A program made the position numbers and the translations under genes. The notes under the pieces were generated by a model that saw only the letters and a program-made list of their open reading frames with translations, did no database searches and was not told where the DNA came from. Source: Lutimaribacter degradans (GTDB lineage Bacteria > Pseudomonadota > Alphaproteobacteria > Rhodobacterales > Rhodobacteraceae). Taken from it: a DNA stretch of 64,000 bases. The stretch covers positions 62,001 to 126,000 of the forward strand of contig NZ_JAMQGO010000001.1 of assembly GCF_023703375.1 (NCBI RefSeq), given 5' to 3'. The number at the start of each line of letters is the position of its first letter. Position 1 is the stretch's first letter. This document shows positions 37,160-44,620 of this stretch, piece by piece.

Positions 37160-38599
37160 TCAATCCATCACATAGCCGTAGGACCCCTTGAAGTCCTGCT
37201 TGGCAACTTCGCCAGCGGCCCCCTTGAGCGGGCGGGTCGAGCCATCGTTGCTCGTGACGCGGCCGTAAAGGAACAGATCCTTTTCAGACGGGGGTTTCAC
37301 CCTGTCCGTCGGCAGGCTGAGCGCCTCGCCACGGGTTGGGGTCACCAGGTGCGCGGTGATGATGATTACCAGTTCGGATTGCGAACGCTGATACTCGGCG
37401 CTGCGGAACAGCGCGCCCAGCACCGGGATGTCGCCCAGCCAGGGAACCTGGCCGCTGAGATCGCGGAAATCGTCCTTGAGCATGCCCGCGATGGCAAAGC
37501 TTTCGCCGTCGCGCAGTTCGACCGTGGTGGTAGCTTCGCGCCGCTTGAAAGCGTCGATCTTGAAGGAGTTGAGCTCAAACCCGCGGGTCGGGTCGATTTC
37601 CGAAACCGCGGCCTCGAGTTCGAGGTTGATCAGCTTGTCGTCCAGCACGCGCGGAACGAAATTGAGTTCGATACCGAAGGGCTTGAACTCGACGGATACC
37701 CGACCGTCGCTTTGGCTGACCGGAACGGGGTATTCGCCGCCGGCCAGAAACTTGGCTTCCTGGCCGGAAAGGGCCGTCAGGTTGGGTTCGGCCAATGTGC
37801 GGATGACGCCCTTGCTTTCAAGCGCTTCCAGCAAAACGCCGACTTCGACCGAGCCGGCATTGAAACCGAACAGCATCGCGCCGTTCTGTTCGGTCGACGC
37901 GGGCAGCGTGCCGGCGAGGGCATCGCCCTGTGATACCGAATTGGCGGTGGTGTTCGTGCCGCCCGAGATACCCAGGTCACCGCCCAGCGATGTGCCGTTC
38001 AACGCCAGAGAGGCGCTGAGCGATTTCGACACGTTGCGCTCCATCTCGGCGAAACGAACCTTCAGCAGAACCTGTTGCACGCCACCGACGCTCATAAGGT
38101 TGGACACGCGTTCGGGCGCATAGCGTTCGGCCAAGTCCAGCGCGCGCTGCATCTTCGATGTGCTCGAAACCGTGCCTGACAGCACGATACCGTCATTCGC
38201 GGTGCGCACCTCGATCCGTTCATCGGGCATGATCTGGCGGATGCGTTCCTTGAATTCCGAGATATCTGCCGCGACCCGTACGTCCACGTTGGTGATCAAC
38301 TGGCCGTTCGCATCCAGCAAGGTCAGCGTCGTCAGACCCGGTGCCTTGCCCAGCACGTAGATGGTGCGATCGCTCAACGATGAAATGTCGGCAATGGCCG
38401 GATTGGCGATGCTGAGTTCGGCGAAGGGTGTTTCGCTTTCCACCACGACCGCGCGGTTCATCGGCACGCTAAGTGACGATTCCATGCCGCTTTTCACGAC
38501 ACGGACGGATTGTGCCGCCGCGGGGCTGGCCAGGAAGGACGGTGCATATACCAATGCAAAGCCGACGAACGCCGCTTTGATAAACTTGTCGATTTTCAT
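37160..38599 (-). CDS. cpaC: Tad pilus secretin RcpA/CpaC
   Basis: A 479-residue outer-membrane secretin. It has a signal peptide (about 1-33, ending SPAAAQ), a pilus-specific N-domain (about 35-110), a BON-like region and the secretin beta-barrel domain (about 240-430; VPWLGDIPVLGALFRS is the typical C-terminal motif). AGGCAGGTCAC precedes the ATG at 38599. A hairpin lies between it and the upstream cpaB gene. Confidence 0.94.
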   Translation of the reverse strand: MKIDKFIKAAFVGFALVYAPSFLASPAAAQSVRVVKSGMESSLSVPMNRAVVVESETPFAELSIANPAIADISSLSDRTIYVLGKAPGLTTLTLLDANGQLITNVDVRVAADISEFKERIRQIMPDERIEVRTANDGIVLSGTVSSTSKMQRALDLAERYAPERVSNLMSVGGVQQVLLKVRFAEMERNVSKSLSASLALNGTSLGGDLGISGGTNTTANSVSQGDALAGTLPASTEQNGAMLFGFNAGSVEVGVLLEALESKGVIRTLAEPNLTALSGQEAKFLAGGEYPVPVSQSDGRVSVEFKPFGIELNFVPRVLDDKLINLELEAAVSEIDPTRGFELNSFKIDAFKRREATTTVELRDGESFAIAGMLKDDFRDLSGQVPWLGDIPVLGALFRSAEYQRSQSELVIIITAHLVTPTRGEALSLPTDRVKPPSEKDLFLYGRVTSNDGSTRPLKGAAGEVAKQDFKGSYGYVMD

Positions 38600-38749
38600 G
38601 TGACCTGCCTCTCGATCACGCCTCGTTACATCGGCCTTGTCCGACCGTATTTTGAACGACCATGAACGAAACTTGGATTTTTTGCAAGAATCAAGCTGTT
38701 CGGCAATTCTTTTAACGTAGATATCCGGCAACATGCCTGAACAAGCGAA

Positions 38750-38775
38750 GCCGGCCCGCTTTGGACGGGCCGGCC
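38750..38775 (-). terminator. Hairpin between cpaB and the secretin gene
   Basis: GCCGGCCCG-N8-CGGGCCGGC lies 22 bases after the cpaB stop on the minus strand and is followed by a moderately T-rich stretch (TTCGCTTGTTC). It is a likely partial terminator or a mRNA end-protecting hairpin. The AT-rich 150 bases after it may hold a separate promoter for the secretin gene. Confidence 0.6.
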
Positions 38776-38796
38776 GGGATGCGGGGTGGGTGCGGA

Positions 38797-39663
38797 TCAA
38801 TTCGTGCAGGGGATCGGGATTTCGACCACTTCGGAACCACGGCGGGTGCGGATGGTGCAGACCTTTTCCTTAACCTCTTCCTCGACAACCATGTCGGCCA
38901 GGCCCAGCAACTTGCGCTGGTCGATTTCGATCGCCCCCGAGACACTGTCATCATCGAGCCCGACCAAAGCCAGCGACAGCCGGCCGGTCGATTGCGCCAG
39001 CGCGAGGCTTGCAACCTGCTCCGGCCGCACGGACACGGTGACGGTGCGCGCGATTGCGGCGCCGGTCGTTTCACTATTGGCAGACTGGTCGATGGCGATG
39101 ACGTTCACGCCGGTTTCGATCAGTTTGGTGACTTCCTGGCGGCTTTCGCTATTGCGCGCACCGCCGGAGCGGGCAACCTGCCCGGTCCAGTAGACATCCA
39201 CGCGATGGCCCGGCATCAAGAAGCCCGACACGCCGCTGGCCACGTCGACCTTGATCGCGAAGGCACGCTTGCCACGTTCCAGCTGCGAAGTGATACCGAC
39301 CTCTTCGCCCGGCTGGGTGACCTTGACGGCCATCACCGCCTCGTCCTTTTCCATGGTGCGCAGCACGCGGCGGCGTTCATCGGTATTCTCGGGGAACAGC
39401 GCACCTTCCTGGGTGAACGCACCTTCGGGCACGGCCTCTTCGGGCCAGCGCACCTCGCGCACATCCTCGGGCATGAGGATCTCACCGTATTTCAGCGGCC
39501 GTTCGGCCACGTAGACTGGGACGGTTTTCACCAGTTGCTCTTTCATCGCATTCGCCTCGGCCAGTCTGGCCTGGTAGCTGGCGATGTAATTCTTGGCCAT
39601 GTAGACGGCGAAACCGGCCAGCGCGAGGCCGGCGACCAAGACCAATCCAAAGATTACCCGCAT
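38797..39663 (-). CDS. cpaB: Tad pilus assembly protein RcpC/CpaB
   Basis: A 288-residue protein with an N-terminal membrane anchor (about 3-22), a SAF domain (about 45-110; VYVAERPLKYGEILMPEDV) and the RcpC/CpaB C-terminal region with MPGHRVDVYWT. It is a periplasmic partner of the secretin. AAGAGGTAACAGC precedes the ATG. It follows the divergent flp gene at 39790-39969 after 126 bases containing a hairpin. Confidence 0.92.
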   Translation of the reverse strand: MRVIFGLVLVAGLALAGFAVYMAKNYIASYQARLAEANAMKEQLVKTVPVYVAERPLKYGEILMPEDVREVRWPEEAVPEGAFTQEGALFPENTDERRRVLRTMEKDEAVMAVKVTQPGEEVGITSQLERGKRAFAIKVDVASGVSGFLMPGHRVDVYWTGQVARSGGARNSESRQEVTKLIETGVNVIAIDQSANSETTGAAIARTVTVSVRPEQVASLALAQSTGRLSLALVGLDDDSVSGAIEIDQRKLLGLADMVVEEEVKEKVCTIRTRRGSEVVEIPIPCTN

Positions 39664-39752
39664 GCTGTTACCTCTTCTCGTTTCGGCTTTCGGCAAGCGA
39701 ACCTGCCGTGCCGTGTTGCGCTACCCCGTATGCTTGGCCGGGGGCGTGGGGC

Positions 39753-39783
39753 GCACCCGCCACCGAAAGTCGAAGGCGGGTGC
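39753..39783 (-). terminator. Hairpin between flp3 and cpaB
   Basis: GCACCCGCC-N13-GGCGGGTGC, seven bases after the flp stop at 39790, with no T-run after it. By analogy with other pilin operons this would trim or protect the pilin message so pilin is made in excess over the assembly proteins; that role is inference. Confidence 0.5.
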
Positions 39784-39789
39784 ACAGTG

Positions 39790-39969
39790 TCATTTGCCGA
39801 TCTCGCTGCCGATATTGGTTGCGGCCTCGGCTGAAAGAAGGTTCGTTTGGGTTTCGATGCCGATGTAGGCAGCGGTCGCCAGGCCAACGACGGCCGCGGT
39901 CAGCACGACCCAATCAACGGTGACTGCGCCGTTGTCGTCGCGCAGGAAGCGTCTTGCAAATTTCAACAT
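39790..39969 (-). CDS. flp: Flp-type pilin, divergent third copy
   Basis: A 59-residue prepilin. Leader MLKFARRFLRDDNG, then the mature hydrophobic helix AVTVDWVVLTAAVVGLATAA and the tail IETQTNLLSAEAATNIGSEIGK. It shares the DGAVTVDW-type cleavage region (here NGAVTVDW) with the two upstream copies but differs in leader and tail. CGTGGAGGACTGA precedes the ATG at 39969. It is directly upstream of cpaB. Confidence 0.9.
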   Translation of the reverse strand: MLKFARRFLRDDNGAVTVDWVVLTAAVVGLATAAYIGIETQTNLLSAEAATNIGSEIGK

Positions 39970-40138
39970 TCAGTCCTCCACGGGATCCTAAATCATTAAC
40001 CAACCCGTCGTTTTCCTGGCCAACTCTCCGGCAGTCGGATGAAACAGGTTAAGGATTGATGCCATTGGATTGAGGCAGAATTTTGGTTTCAAGATAGCGA
40101 TTTGCAGGTATTGCGATGCCGACAAGCCAGCATGTGAA

Positions 40139-40166
40139 AAGGGCCACCTGAAAGCAGGTGGCCCTT
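40139..40166 (-). terminator. Intrinsic terminator of flp copy 1
   Basis: Perfect 12-base stem AAGGGCCACCTG / CAGGTGGCCCTT with a four-base loop, followed on the minus strand by TTTTCAC. It lies 39 bases after the stop of the pilin gene at 40206-40385. Confidence 0.85.
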
Positions 40167-40205
40167 CTAGGGTGTTCAAGCATGGCGTGTTGCGCCACCA
40201 AAACC

Positions 40206-40385
40206 TTACTTGGTCAGTTCGCCTTCGATGTTGGTCGCGGCGGCATCGGCCAGGGCCTGGGTCTGGGTTTCGATCGCGCCGTAGGCCGCGATGGCCAGGC
40301 CAACCACGGCTGCGGTCAGCACGACCCAGTCAACCGTGACGGCGCCGTCTTCGTCTTTGCGGAAATTCTTGAAAAAGTTCATCAT
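40206..40385 (-). CDS. flp: Flp-type pilin, copy 1
   Basis: A 59-residue prepilin: leader MMNFFKNFRKDEDG, then AVTVDWVVLTAAVVGLAIAA and a polar tail ending EGELTK. Cleavage after Gly14 by TadV is expected; the usual Glu at +5 of Flp pilins is Asp here. TTGGAGGGATGTACC before the ATG is a strong ribosome site. Two adjacent ATGs are possible. Confidence 0.95.
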   Translation of the reverse strand: MMNFFKNFRKDEDGAVTVDWVVLTAAVVGLAIAAYGAIETQTQALADAAATNIEGELTK

Positions 40386-40713
40386 GGTACATCCCTCCAA
40401 AGGATCGGTTACTCAGGTTGCCCTACCGATCCGGAAAATCCCGACCCGTGTTTTCCCTCTGGGGGCGGGGCCGTCTCGGTATGTTGCGTTTATCGGGGAC
40501 AAATGCGGCATGAATTTGGTGTTAACGCGGTCAAGAACGGCAATTTCAGGGCCTTTTCGCGGATTTCACGTCAACTGCGACATGTCGGCACTTGCGTCCA
40601 AGCCGTCGGTCAGTTCGAAACCAGTTGGTTGGCCTGGGCAATGGAAAAGGGCCACCTGAAAGCAGGTGGCCCTTCTAGGGTGTTCATGCATGGCGCGTTG
40701 CGCCACCAAAACC
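40386..40713. other. Spacer between flp copies 1 and 2
   Basis: 328 bases holding the leader of copy 1, about 225 bases of unique sequence (40420-40643) and the terminator of copy 2. The unique part presumably carries a promoter for copy 1, since copy 2 ends in a strong terminator, but I cannot point to a clear one. Confidence 0.5.
40647..40674 (-). terminator. Intrinsic terminator of flp copy 2
   Basis: Identical 12-base stem AAGGGCCACCTG / CAGGTGGCCCTT to that at 40139-40166, followed on the minus strand by TTTTCC. Confidence 0.85.
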
Positions 40714-40893
40714 TTACTTGGTCAGTTCGCCTTCGATGTTGGTCGCGGCGGCATCGGCCAGGGCCTGGGTCTGTGTCTCGATCGCGCCGTAGGCGGCGAT
40801 GGCCAGGCCAACCACGGCTGCGGTCAGCACGACCCAGTCAACCGTCACTGCGCCGTCTTCGTCGTTGCGGAAGTTCTTGATAAAGTTCATCAT
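40714..40893 (-). CDS. flp: Flp-type pilin, copy 2
   Basis: A 59-residue prepilin: leader MMNFIKNFRNDEDG, then a mature part identical to copy 1. Only F5I and K10N in the leader differ. TTTGGAGGGACATACC precedes the ATG. As the first pilin gene on the minus strand it may be driven from the AT-rich region at 40.93-41.2 kb. Confidence 0.95.
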   Translation of the reverse strand: MMNFIKNFRNDEDGAVTVDWVVLTAAVVGLAIAAYGAIETQTQALADAAATNIEGELTK

Positions 40894-41244
40894 GGTATGT
40901 CCCTCCAAAGGATCTGTTGCTCAGGTTCTCAACCAGGCAGTGAATGAAGTGGGCGTTGCTCTCATACTGGCCCGTCGCCGCCTTGGTATGACGTTAATTA
41001 GCCAAAGCAATCGGGCATGATTGGGGCAGCAATCGAGCCATTTTGGAAAATTTGAAGAAATTGACCTGAAAAATTATAACATAATGAAAAATAACAACAA
41101 AAAAACATTTTCCGCACCTGCATGCACGCATTTTTCTGTCCGCTGCCGCAGTTTTTCCATCAATTCCGCTTTGGAAATGGCTTTTCCGACCCGATTCCAG
41201 TAAATTCGGGTTAACGAGCAGAAGAACAAAAGGCAGGTCATGTG
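40894..41244. other. AT-rich divergent region, flp / lytic transglycosylase
   Basis: About 350 bases between divergent genes and the most AT-rich stretch of the window, with A-rich runs at 41080-41110. It holds one candidate minus-strand promoter (listed separately) and the leader of the transglycosylase. No gene is supported inside it. Confidence 0.6.
41073..41100 (-). promoter_or_regulatory. Candidate promoter for flp copy 2
   Basis: On the minus strand TTGTTG, a 16-base spacer and an exact TATAAT. It would give a leader of about 170 bases. The surrounding AT-rich sequence raises the odds of a chance match. Confidence 0.35.
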
Positions 41245-42051
41245 ATGAGGCGGCGGTCACTTGTGGTGGCGCTTGCGGTGGCAATGGGGCTTTCCGGCCC
41301 CGTGCTGGCCGAGGGGCCGAAACCTTTTCCGGATTTTACCTTCAAACGCGTCACCCCCCCGAAAAAGGGTGAGCGCCCCAAGCTTCCGCAGATCGAGCCT
41401 CGGACCGAGCCGGCGGTGGCCGCGAAACCGACCGACAGGGAAGAACCTGCCACGCGCAACGCGCGGTACGATTGGTTCTGGCAGGCCGTGTCACCGGACA
41501 TGGAGGGCGCAGGGCCCGCGCGGTTGGAGCCTGCGCTGAACAGCCTGTCGAACCCACCGCAGGGGCAGGGGGTGGCCGCGCCACGCCTGGGTGACCTGCT
41601 GCGAATCGCGCGCGACCGGCAGGCGGCGCTTTTGCTGAACACGGTGGGCACCAGGGTGTCGCCCGCGCTGGCACTGGCCGTCATATCCGTTGAATCCGGT
41701 GGCCGCCCGGATGCAAAGAGCGAGGCCGGCGCACAGGGCCTGATGCAGCTGATCCCAACCACGGCCGCGCGGTTCGGCGTCACCGACAGCCTTGATCCAC
41801 AAGACAACATAAAGGGCGGTATCGCCTACCTGGATTGGCTGCTGAAAGAATTCGAAGGCGATGCCATCTTGGCACTGGCTGCCTACAACGCGGGTGAGGG
41901 GGCGGTGAAAAAGCACCAGGGCGTGCCGCCCTTTGCCGAAACCCGTGATTACGTGCCGAAGGTTCTGGCGGCCTTTGCCGTGGCGCGTGCCCTGTGCAAG
42001 ACCCCGCCGCAGTTGATCTCTGACGGGTGCGTGTTCAACCTGGGCTCGTGA
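41245..42051 (+). CDS. Soluble lytic transglycosylase (SLT domain)
   Basis: A 268-residue secreted protein with a signal peptide (about 1-23, ending PVLAEG) and a C-terminal lysozyme-like SLT domain (from about 130): SVESGGRPDAKSEAGAQGLM carries the catalytic Glu, and LAAYNAGEGAV is the second motif. It cuts peptidoglycan, and its position opposite the tad genes suggests it may open the wall for the pilus. AAAGGCAGGTC precedes the start; a GTG at 41242 is an alternative. Confidence 0.88.
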   Translation: MRRRSLVVALAVAMGLSGPVLAEGPKPFPDFTFKRVTPPKKGERPKLPQIEPRTEPAVAAKPTDREEPATRNARYDWFWQAVSPDMEGAGPARLEPALNSLSNPPQGQGVAAPRLGDLLRIARDRQAALLLNTVGTRVSPALALAVISVESGGRPDAKSEAGAQGLMQLIPTTAARFGVTDSLDPQDNIKGGIAYLDWLLKEFEGDAILALAAYNAGEGAVKKHQGVPPFAETRDYVPKVLAAFAVARALCKTPPQLISDGCVFNLGS

Positions 42052-42079
42052 AAAAGGCCGCGCCTGGTGTGGCACGGCC
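42051..42079 (-). terminator. Intrinsic terminator of the CoA-transferase operon
   Basis: On the minus strand GGCCGTGCC-N6-GGCGCGGCC (one wobble pair) followed by TTTTTC, 24 bases after the stop of the CoA-transferase subunit B gene. It closes the three-gene unit scoA-LOV kinase-scoB. Confidence 0.8.
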
Positions 42080-42102
42080 CTGTTCGAAACCCGAAGTCCG
42101 GT

Positions 42103-42729
42103 TCAGACGATCGTGGCCTCGGTCGCGGCCACCAGTTCGTCATGGGTGACGCCGGGCGCGGTTTCCACCACGTGAAGGCCCTTGTGCGTCACGTCCAGCA
42201 CGCCTAGGTTGGTAATGATCCGGTCAACCACGCCCTTGCCCGTCAGCGGCAGGGTACATTCCTTCAACAGCTTTGACTCGCCGGCCTTGTTGGTATGGTC
42301 CATCACCACAACCACGCGGCCAACGCCGGCCACCAGGTCCATTGCGCCGCCCATGCCCTTGACCAGCTTTCCGGGGATCATCCAGTTGGCCAGGTCACCT
42401 TTTTCGCTGACCTCCATCGCGCCCAGGATTGCCATGGCGATCTTGCCACCGCGGATCATGCCAAAACTTGTGGCGCTGTCGAAATAGACCGAATGCGGCA
42501 ATTCGGTGATCGTTTGCTTGCCGGCATTGATCAGGTCCGGGTCTTCCTCGCCCTCATAGGGGAAAGGGCCCATGCCCAGCATGCCGTTTTCCGATTGCAG
42601 CGTCACCTCGACGCCTTCGGGTATGTAGTTGCTTACCAGCGTCGGAATCCCGATGCCAAGGTTCACGTACATCCCGTCTTCCAGCTCTTGTGCGGCGCGC
42701 GCCGCCATTTCGTTGCGATCCCAAGGCAT
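42103..42729 (-). CDS. scoB: 3-oxoacid CoA-transferase subunit B
   Basis: A 208-residue beta subunit of a class I CoA-transferase. The catalytic Glu47 is in the motif [27 protein letters not shown] is the family N-terminal segment. With subunit A it moves CoA between succinyl-CoA or acetyl-CoA and 3-oxoacids such as acetoacetate. AAAGGGG precedes the ATG at 42729; a GTG at 42738 is possible. It is separated from subunit A by a kinase gene. Confidence 0.92.
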   Translation of the reverse strand: MPWDRNEMAARAAQELEDGMYVNLGIGIPTLVSNYIPEGVEVTLQSENGMLGMGPFPYEGEEDPDLINAGKQTITELPHSVYFDSATSFGMIRGGKIAMAILGAMEVSEKGDLANWMIPGKLVKGMGGAMDLVAGVGRVVVVMDHTNKAGESKLLKECTLPLTGKGVVDRIITNLGVLDVTHKGLHVVETAPGVTHDELVAATEATIV

Positions 42730-42750
42730 ATGCGTCACCCCTTTTTCCTG

Positions 42751-43782
42751 TTACTGGTCCGTAAAGCCCACCGGCACGTCGATCATGACCACCGTGCCGG
42801 CGGCCCCACGGGCCACGTTGATTGTTGCGTCGAGCCCGTCCAGCAATTGCTTGATCAACTGCCCGCCCAACGTCTTGTCGCTTGGAAACTCGGCTCCGGC
42901 GGGAAGGCCCACACCGTCATCCGAGATCATGATGCGCAGCCCGCCTGCCGCCAATTGCGTCACGCGCAGTTCGACATAGCCCTGCTGCAGCCCTTCAAAG
43001 GCATGGCGGAACGCGTTCGTGACGACCTCGCACATGCTGAGCGCGATCCGGGTCGCTGTTTCAAGATTGACATGGATCGGCTCGATGAACTGGTTGAAAC
43101 GGATGCCCGCGCGCCCGTCATGAAACGCGATGCCGTTGGAGATGCGGCTTAGCAGGCTGCCAAGGTCGATGAAACCGTCATTGACCCGACGGTCGGCCAG
43201 TTTCATTTCCTCGTAGACAAGTTGCAGGCATTCCAGCCGCCGGGGCAGGGCTTTGGCCTCGTGCAAAATCTCTTCCGTGTCGGTGCTGCGCAATTTCTGC
43301 AGCCCGGCAAGCATCAGTGACAAATCCTTTTCCACGCGGCTGCGGATAAGATTAAGATGGGTATGCTCGATCTGGTTTTCCGACGCACGGTCACCGGGCC
43401 GCAGCTCTTTCTGGATACCGAGAAAATAGATCGCTTCACCCGCCTCGTTCTTTATGGGGGTGAGAATCAGCCGGTTTTGAAACGGCGTGCCATCGGCGCG
43501 GTAGTTCAGGATATCGACCGAGGCTTCGCGGGCCTCCTTCACCGCTGTGCGAATCTGGTCGACATCGCGCTTGTCGGTCCGCTCGCCCTGCAGAAATCGG
43601 CAATTGCGCCCGATCACGGCCGAGCGCGCATAGCCCGTGGTGCGTTCGAACGCGTCATTGACATAAATGATCGGATTGTCCTCAAGCCGTGGATTGGTGA
43701 TGAGCATGGCAATGCTCATGCGGGAAAACCCGACAAGAACGTCGCCTTCACTCAGCACCAATGACATGTCTTGATCGTGCAC
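42751..43782 (-). CDS. LOV-domain blue-light sensor with HWE/HisKA_2-like kinase
   Basis: A 343-residue protein. Residues about 15-130 form a canonical LOV domain: GRNCRFLQG (58-66) with the adduct-forming Cys61, plus N93, N103 and Q124, at the same spacing (+32, +42, +63) as the flavin contacts of plant phototropin LOV2. Residues about 140-200 are a dimerisation region, where RSRVEKDL replaces the usual HRVKNNL, so the phosphoacceptor His is Ser148. The ATPase domain looks intact: N-box CEVVTNAFRHAF (251-262) and G1 box SDDGVGLP (287-294). The GTG start at 43782 has AGGGA upstream; an ATG at 43767 is an alternative. It lies 15 bases after subunit A and 21 before subunit B of a CoA-transferase. 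Confidence 0.9.
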   Translation of the reverse strand: MHDQDMSLVLSEGDVLVGFSRMSIAMLITNPRLEDNPIIYVNDAFERTTGYARSAVIGRNCRFLQGERTDKRDVDQIRTAVKEAREASVDILNYRADGTPFQNRLILTPIKNEAGEAIYFLGIQKELRPGDRASENQIEHTHLNLIRSRVEKDLSLMLAGLQKLRSTDTEEILHEAKALPRRLECLQLVYEEMKLADRRVNDGFIDLGSLLSRISNGIAFHDGRAGIRFNQFIEPIHVNLETATRIALSMCEVVTNAFRHAFEGLQQGYVELRVTQLAAGGLRIMISDDGVGLPAGAEFPSDKTLGGQLIKQLLDGLDATINVARGAAGTVVMIDVPVGFTDQ

Positions 43783-43797
43783 GGGCGCGGTTCCCTG

Positions 43798-44502
43798 TCA
43801 GGCGGCCTTGCGCGGGCGTGTCGTGCGCTGCTCGATCCGCTTTTCGTGCTCACCCTGGATCAGGCGATGGACGTAGATGCCGGGCAGGTGAATCGCATTG
43901 GCGTCCAGTTCGCCGGGTTCCACGATCTCTTCGACCTCCATCACGCAGACCTTGCCGCACATCGCCGCCGGCGGATTGAAGTTGCGCGCGGTCTTGCGGA
44001 AAATGCAGTTTCCGGTCGTGTCGGCCTTCCACGCCTTGACGATGGCCAGGTCGGCAAAGATACCGCGTTCGAGGATGTATTCCTCGCCATCGAAGATCTT
44101 TACTTCCTTGCCATCGGCAATCTGCGTGCCGACGCCGGTCTTGGTGTAGAAACCCGCAATGCCCGACCCGCCGGCGCGCATACGCTCGGCCAGTGTGCCC
44201 TGGGGGTTGAACTCAAGCTCCAGCTCTCCCGACAGGTATTGGCGCATGAACTCGGCGTTCTCGCCCACGTAAGACGACATCATTTTCTTGACCTGGCGGG
44301 TGGTCAGCAGCTTGCCCAGCCCGAAATCGTCGACACCGGCGTTGTTCGAGGCGACGGTCAGATCCTTCACGTCGCTGTCGACGATGGCGTCGATCAACAA
44401 TTCGGGGATGCCACAAAGGCCAAAACCGCCCGCAGCGATCAGCATGCCATCATGCAGCAGACCGTCCAGCGCCTCGGAGGCCGAGTTATAGACTTTTTTC
44501 AT
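43798..44502 (-). CDS. scoA: 3-oxoacid CoA-transferase subunit A
   Basis: A 234-residue alpha subunit. The motif [14 protein letters not shown] (about 22-35) is the family CoA-binding signature, and [18 protein letters not shown] follows as expected. CAGGGAGAGACCC precedes the ATG at 44502. It is the first gene of a three-gene minus-strand operon with the LOV kinase and subunit B. Confidence 0.93.
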   Translation of the reverse strand: MKKVYNSASEALDGLLHDGMLIAAGGFGLCGIPELLIDAIVDSDVKDLTVASNNAGVDDFGLGKLLTTRQVKKMMSSYVGENAEFMRQYLSGELELEFNPQGTLAERMRAGGSGIAGFYTKTGVGTQIADGKEVKIFDGEEYILERGIFADLAIVKAWKADTTGNCIFRKTARNFNPPAAMCGKVCVMEVEEIVEPGELDANAIHLPGIYVHRLIQGEHEKRIEQRTTRPRKAA

Positions 44503-44620
44503 GGGTCTCTCCCTGAAGTCGGTTGTTGGCAATGTCTTGCCGGGTGGAGCGCGCAGAGTCAACGTGAAGGTGGACCGCTGCATACCGACCAAGGGGCCGG
44601 GCCGCAGCCACGCGGCACGT

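Larger units (their letters stand above)
40136..40419 (-). repeat. Tandem duplication unit 1 (flp plus terminator)
   Basis: This 284-base unit is repeated at 40644-40927, an offset of 508, with about 15 single-base differences. It includes the terminator, the whole pilin gene and its ribosome site. The pilin copies encode proteins that differ only in the leader peptide. Confidence 0.9.
40644..40927 (-). repeat. Tandem duplication unit 2 (flp plus terminator)
   Basis: Second copy of the 284-base unit at 40136-40419; see there. Differences inside the mature pilin part are all silent. Confidence 0.9.

Noticed and set aside
40136..40927. Possible CRISPR-like repeat array
   Set aside because: Only two copies, 284 bases long, containing a pilin gene; this is a gene duplication.
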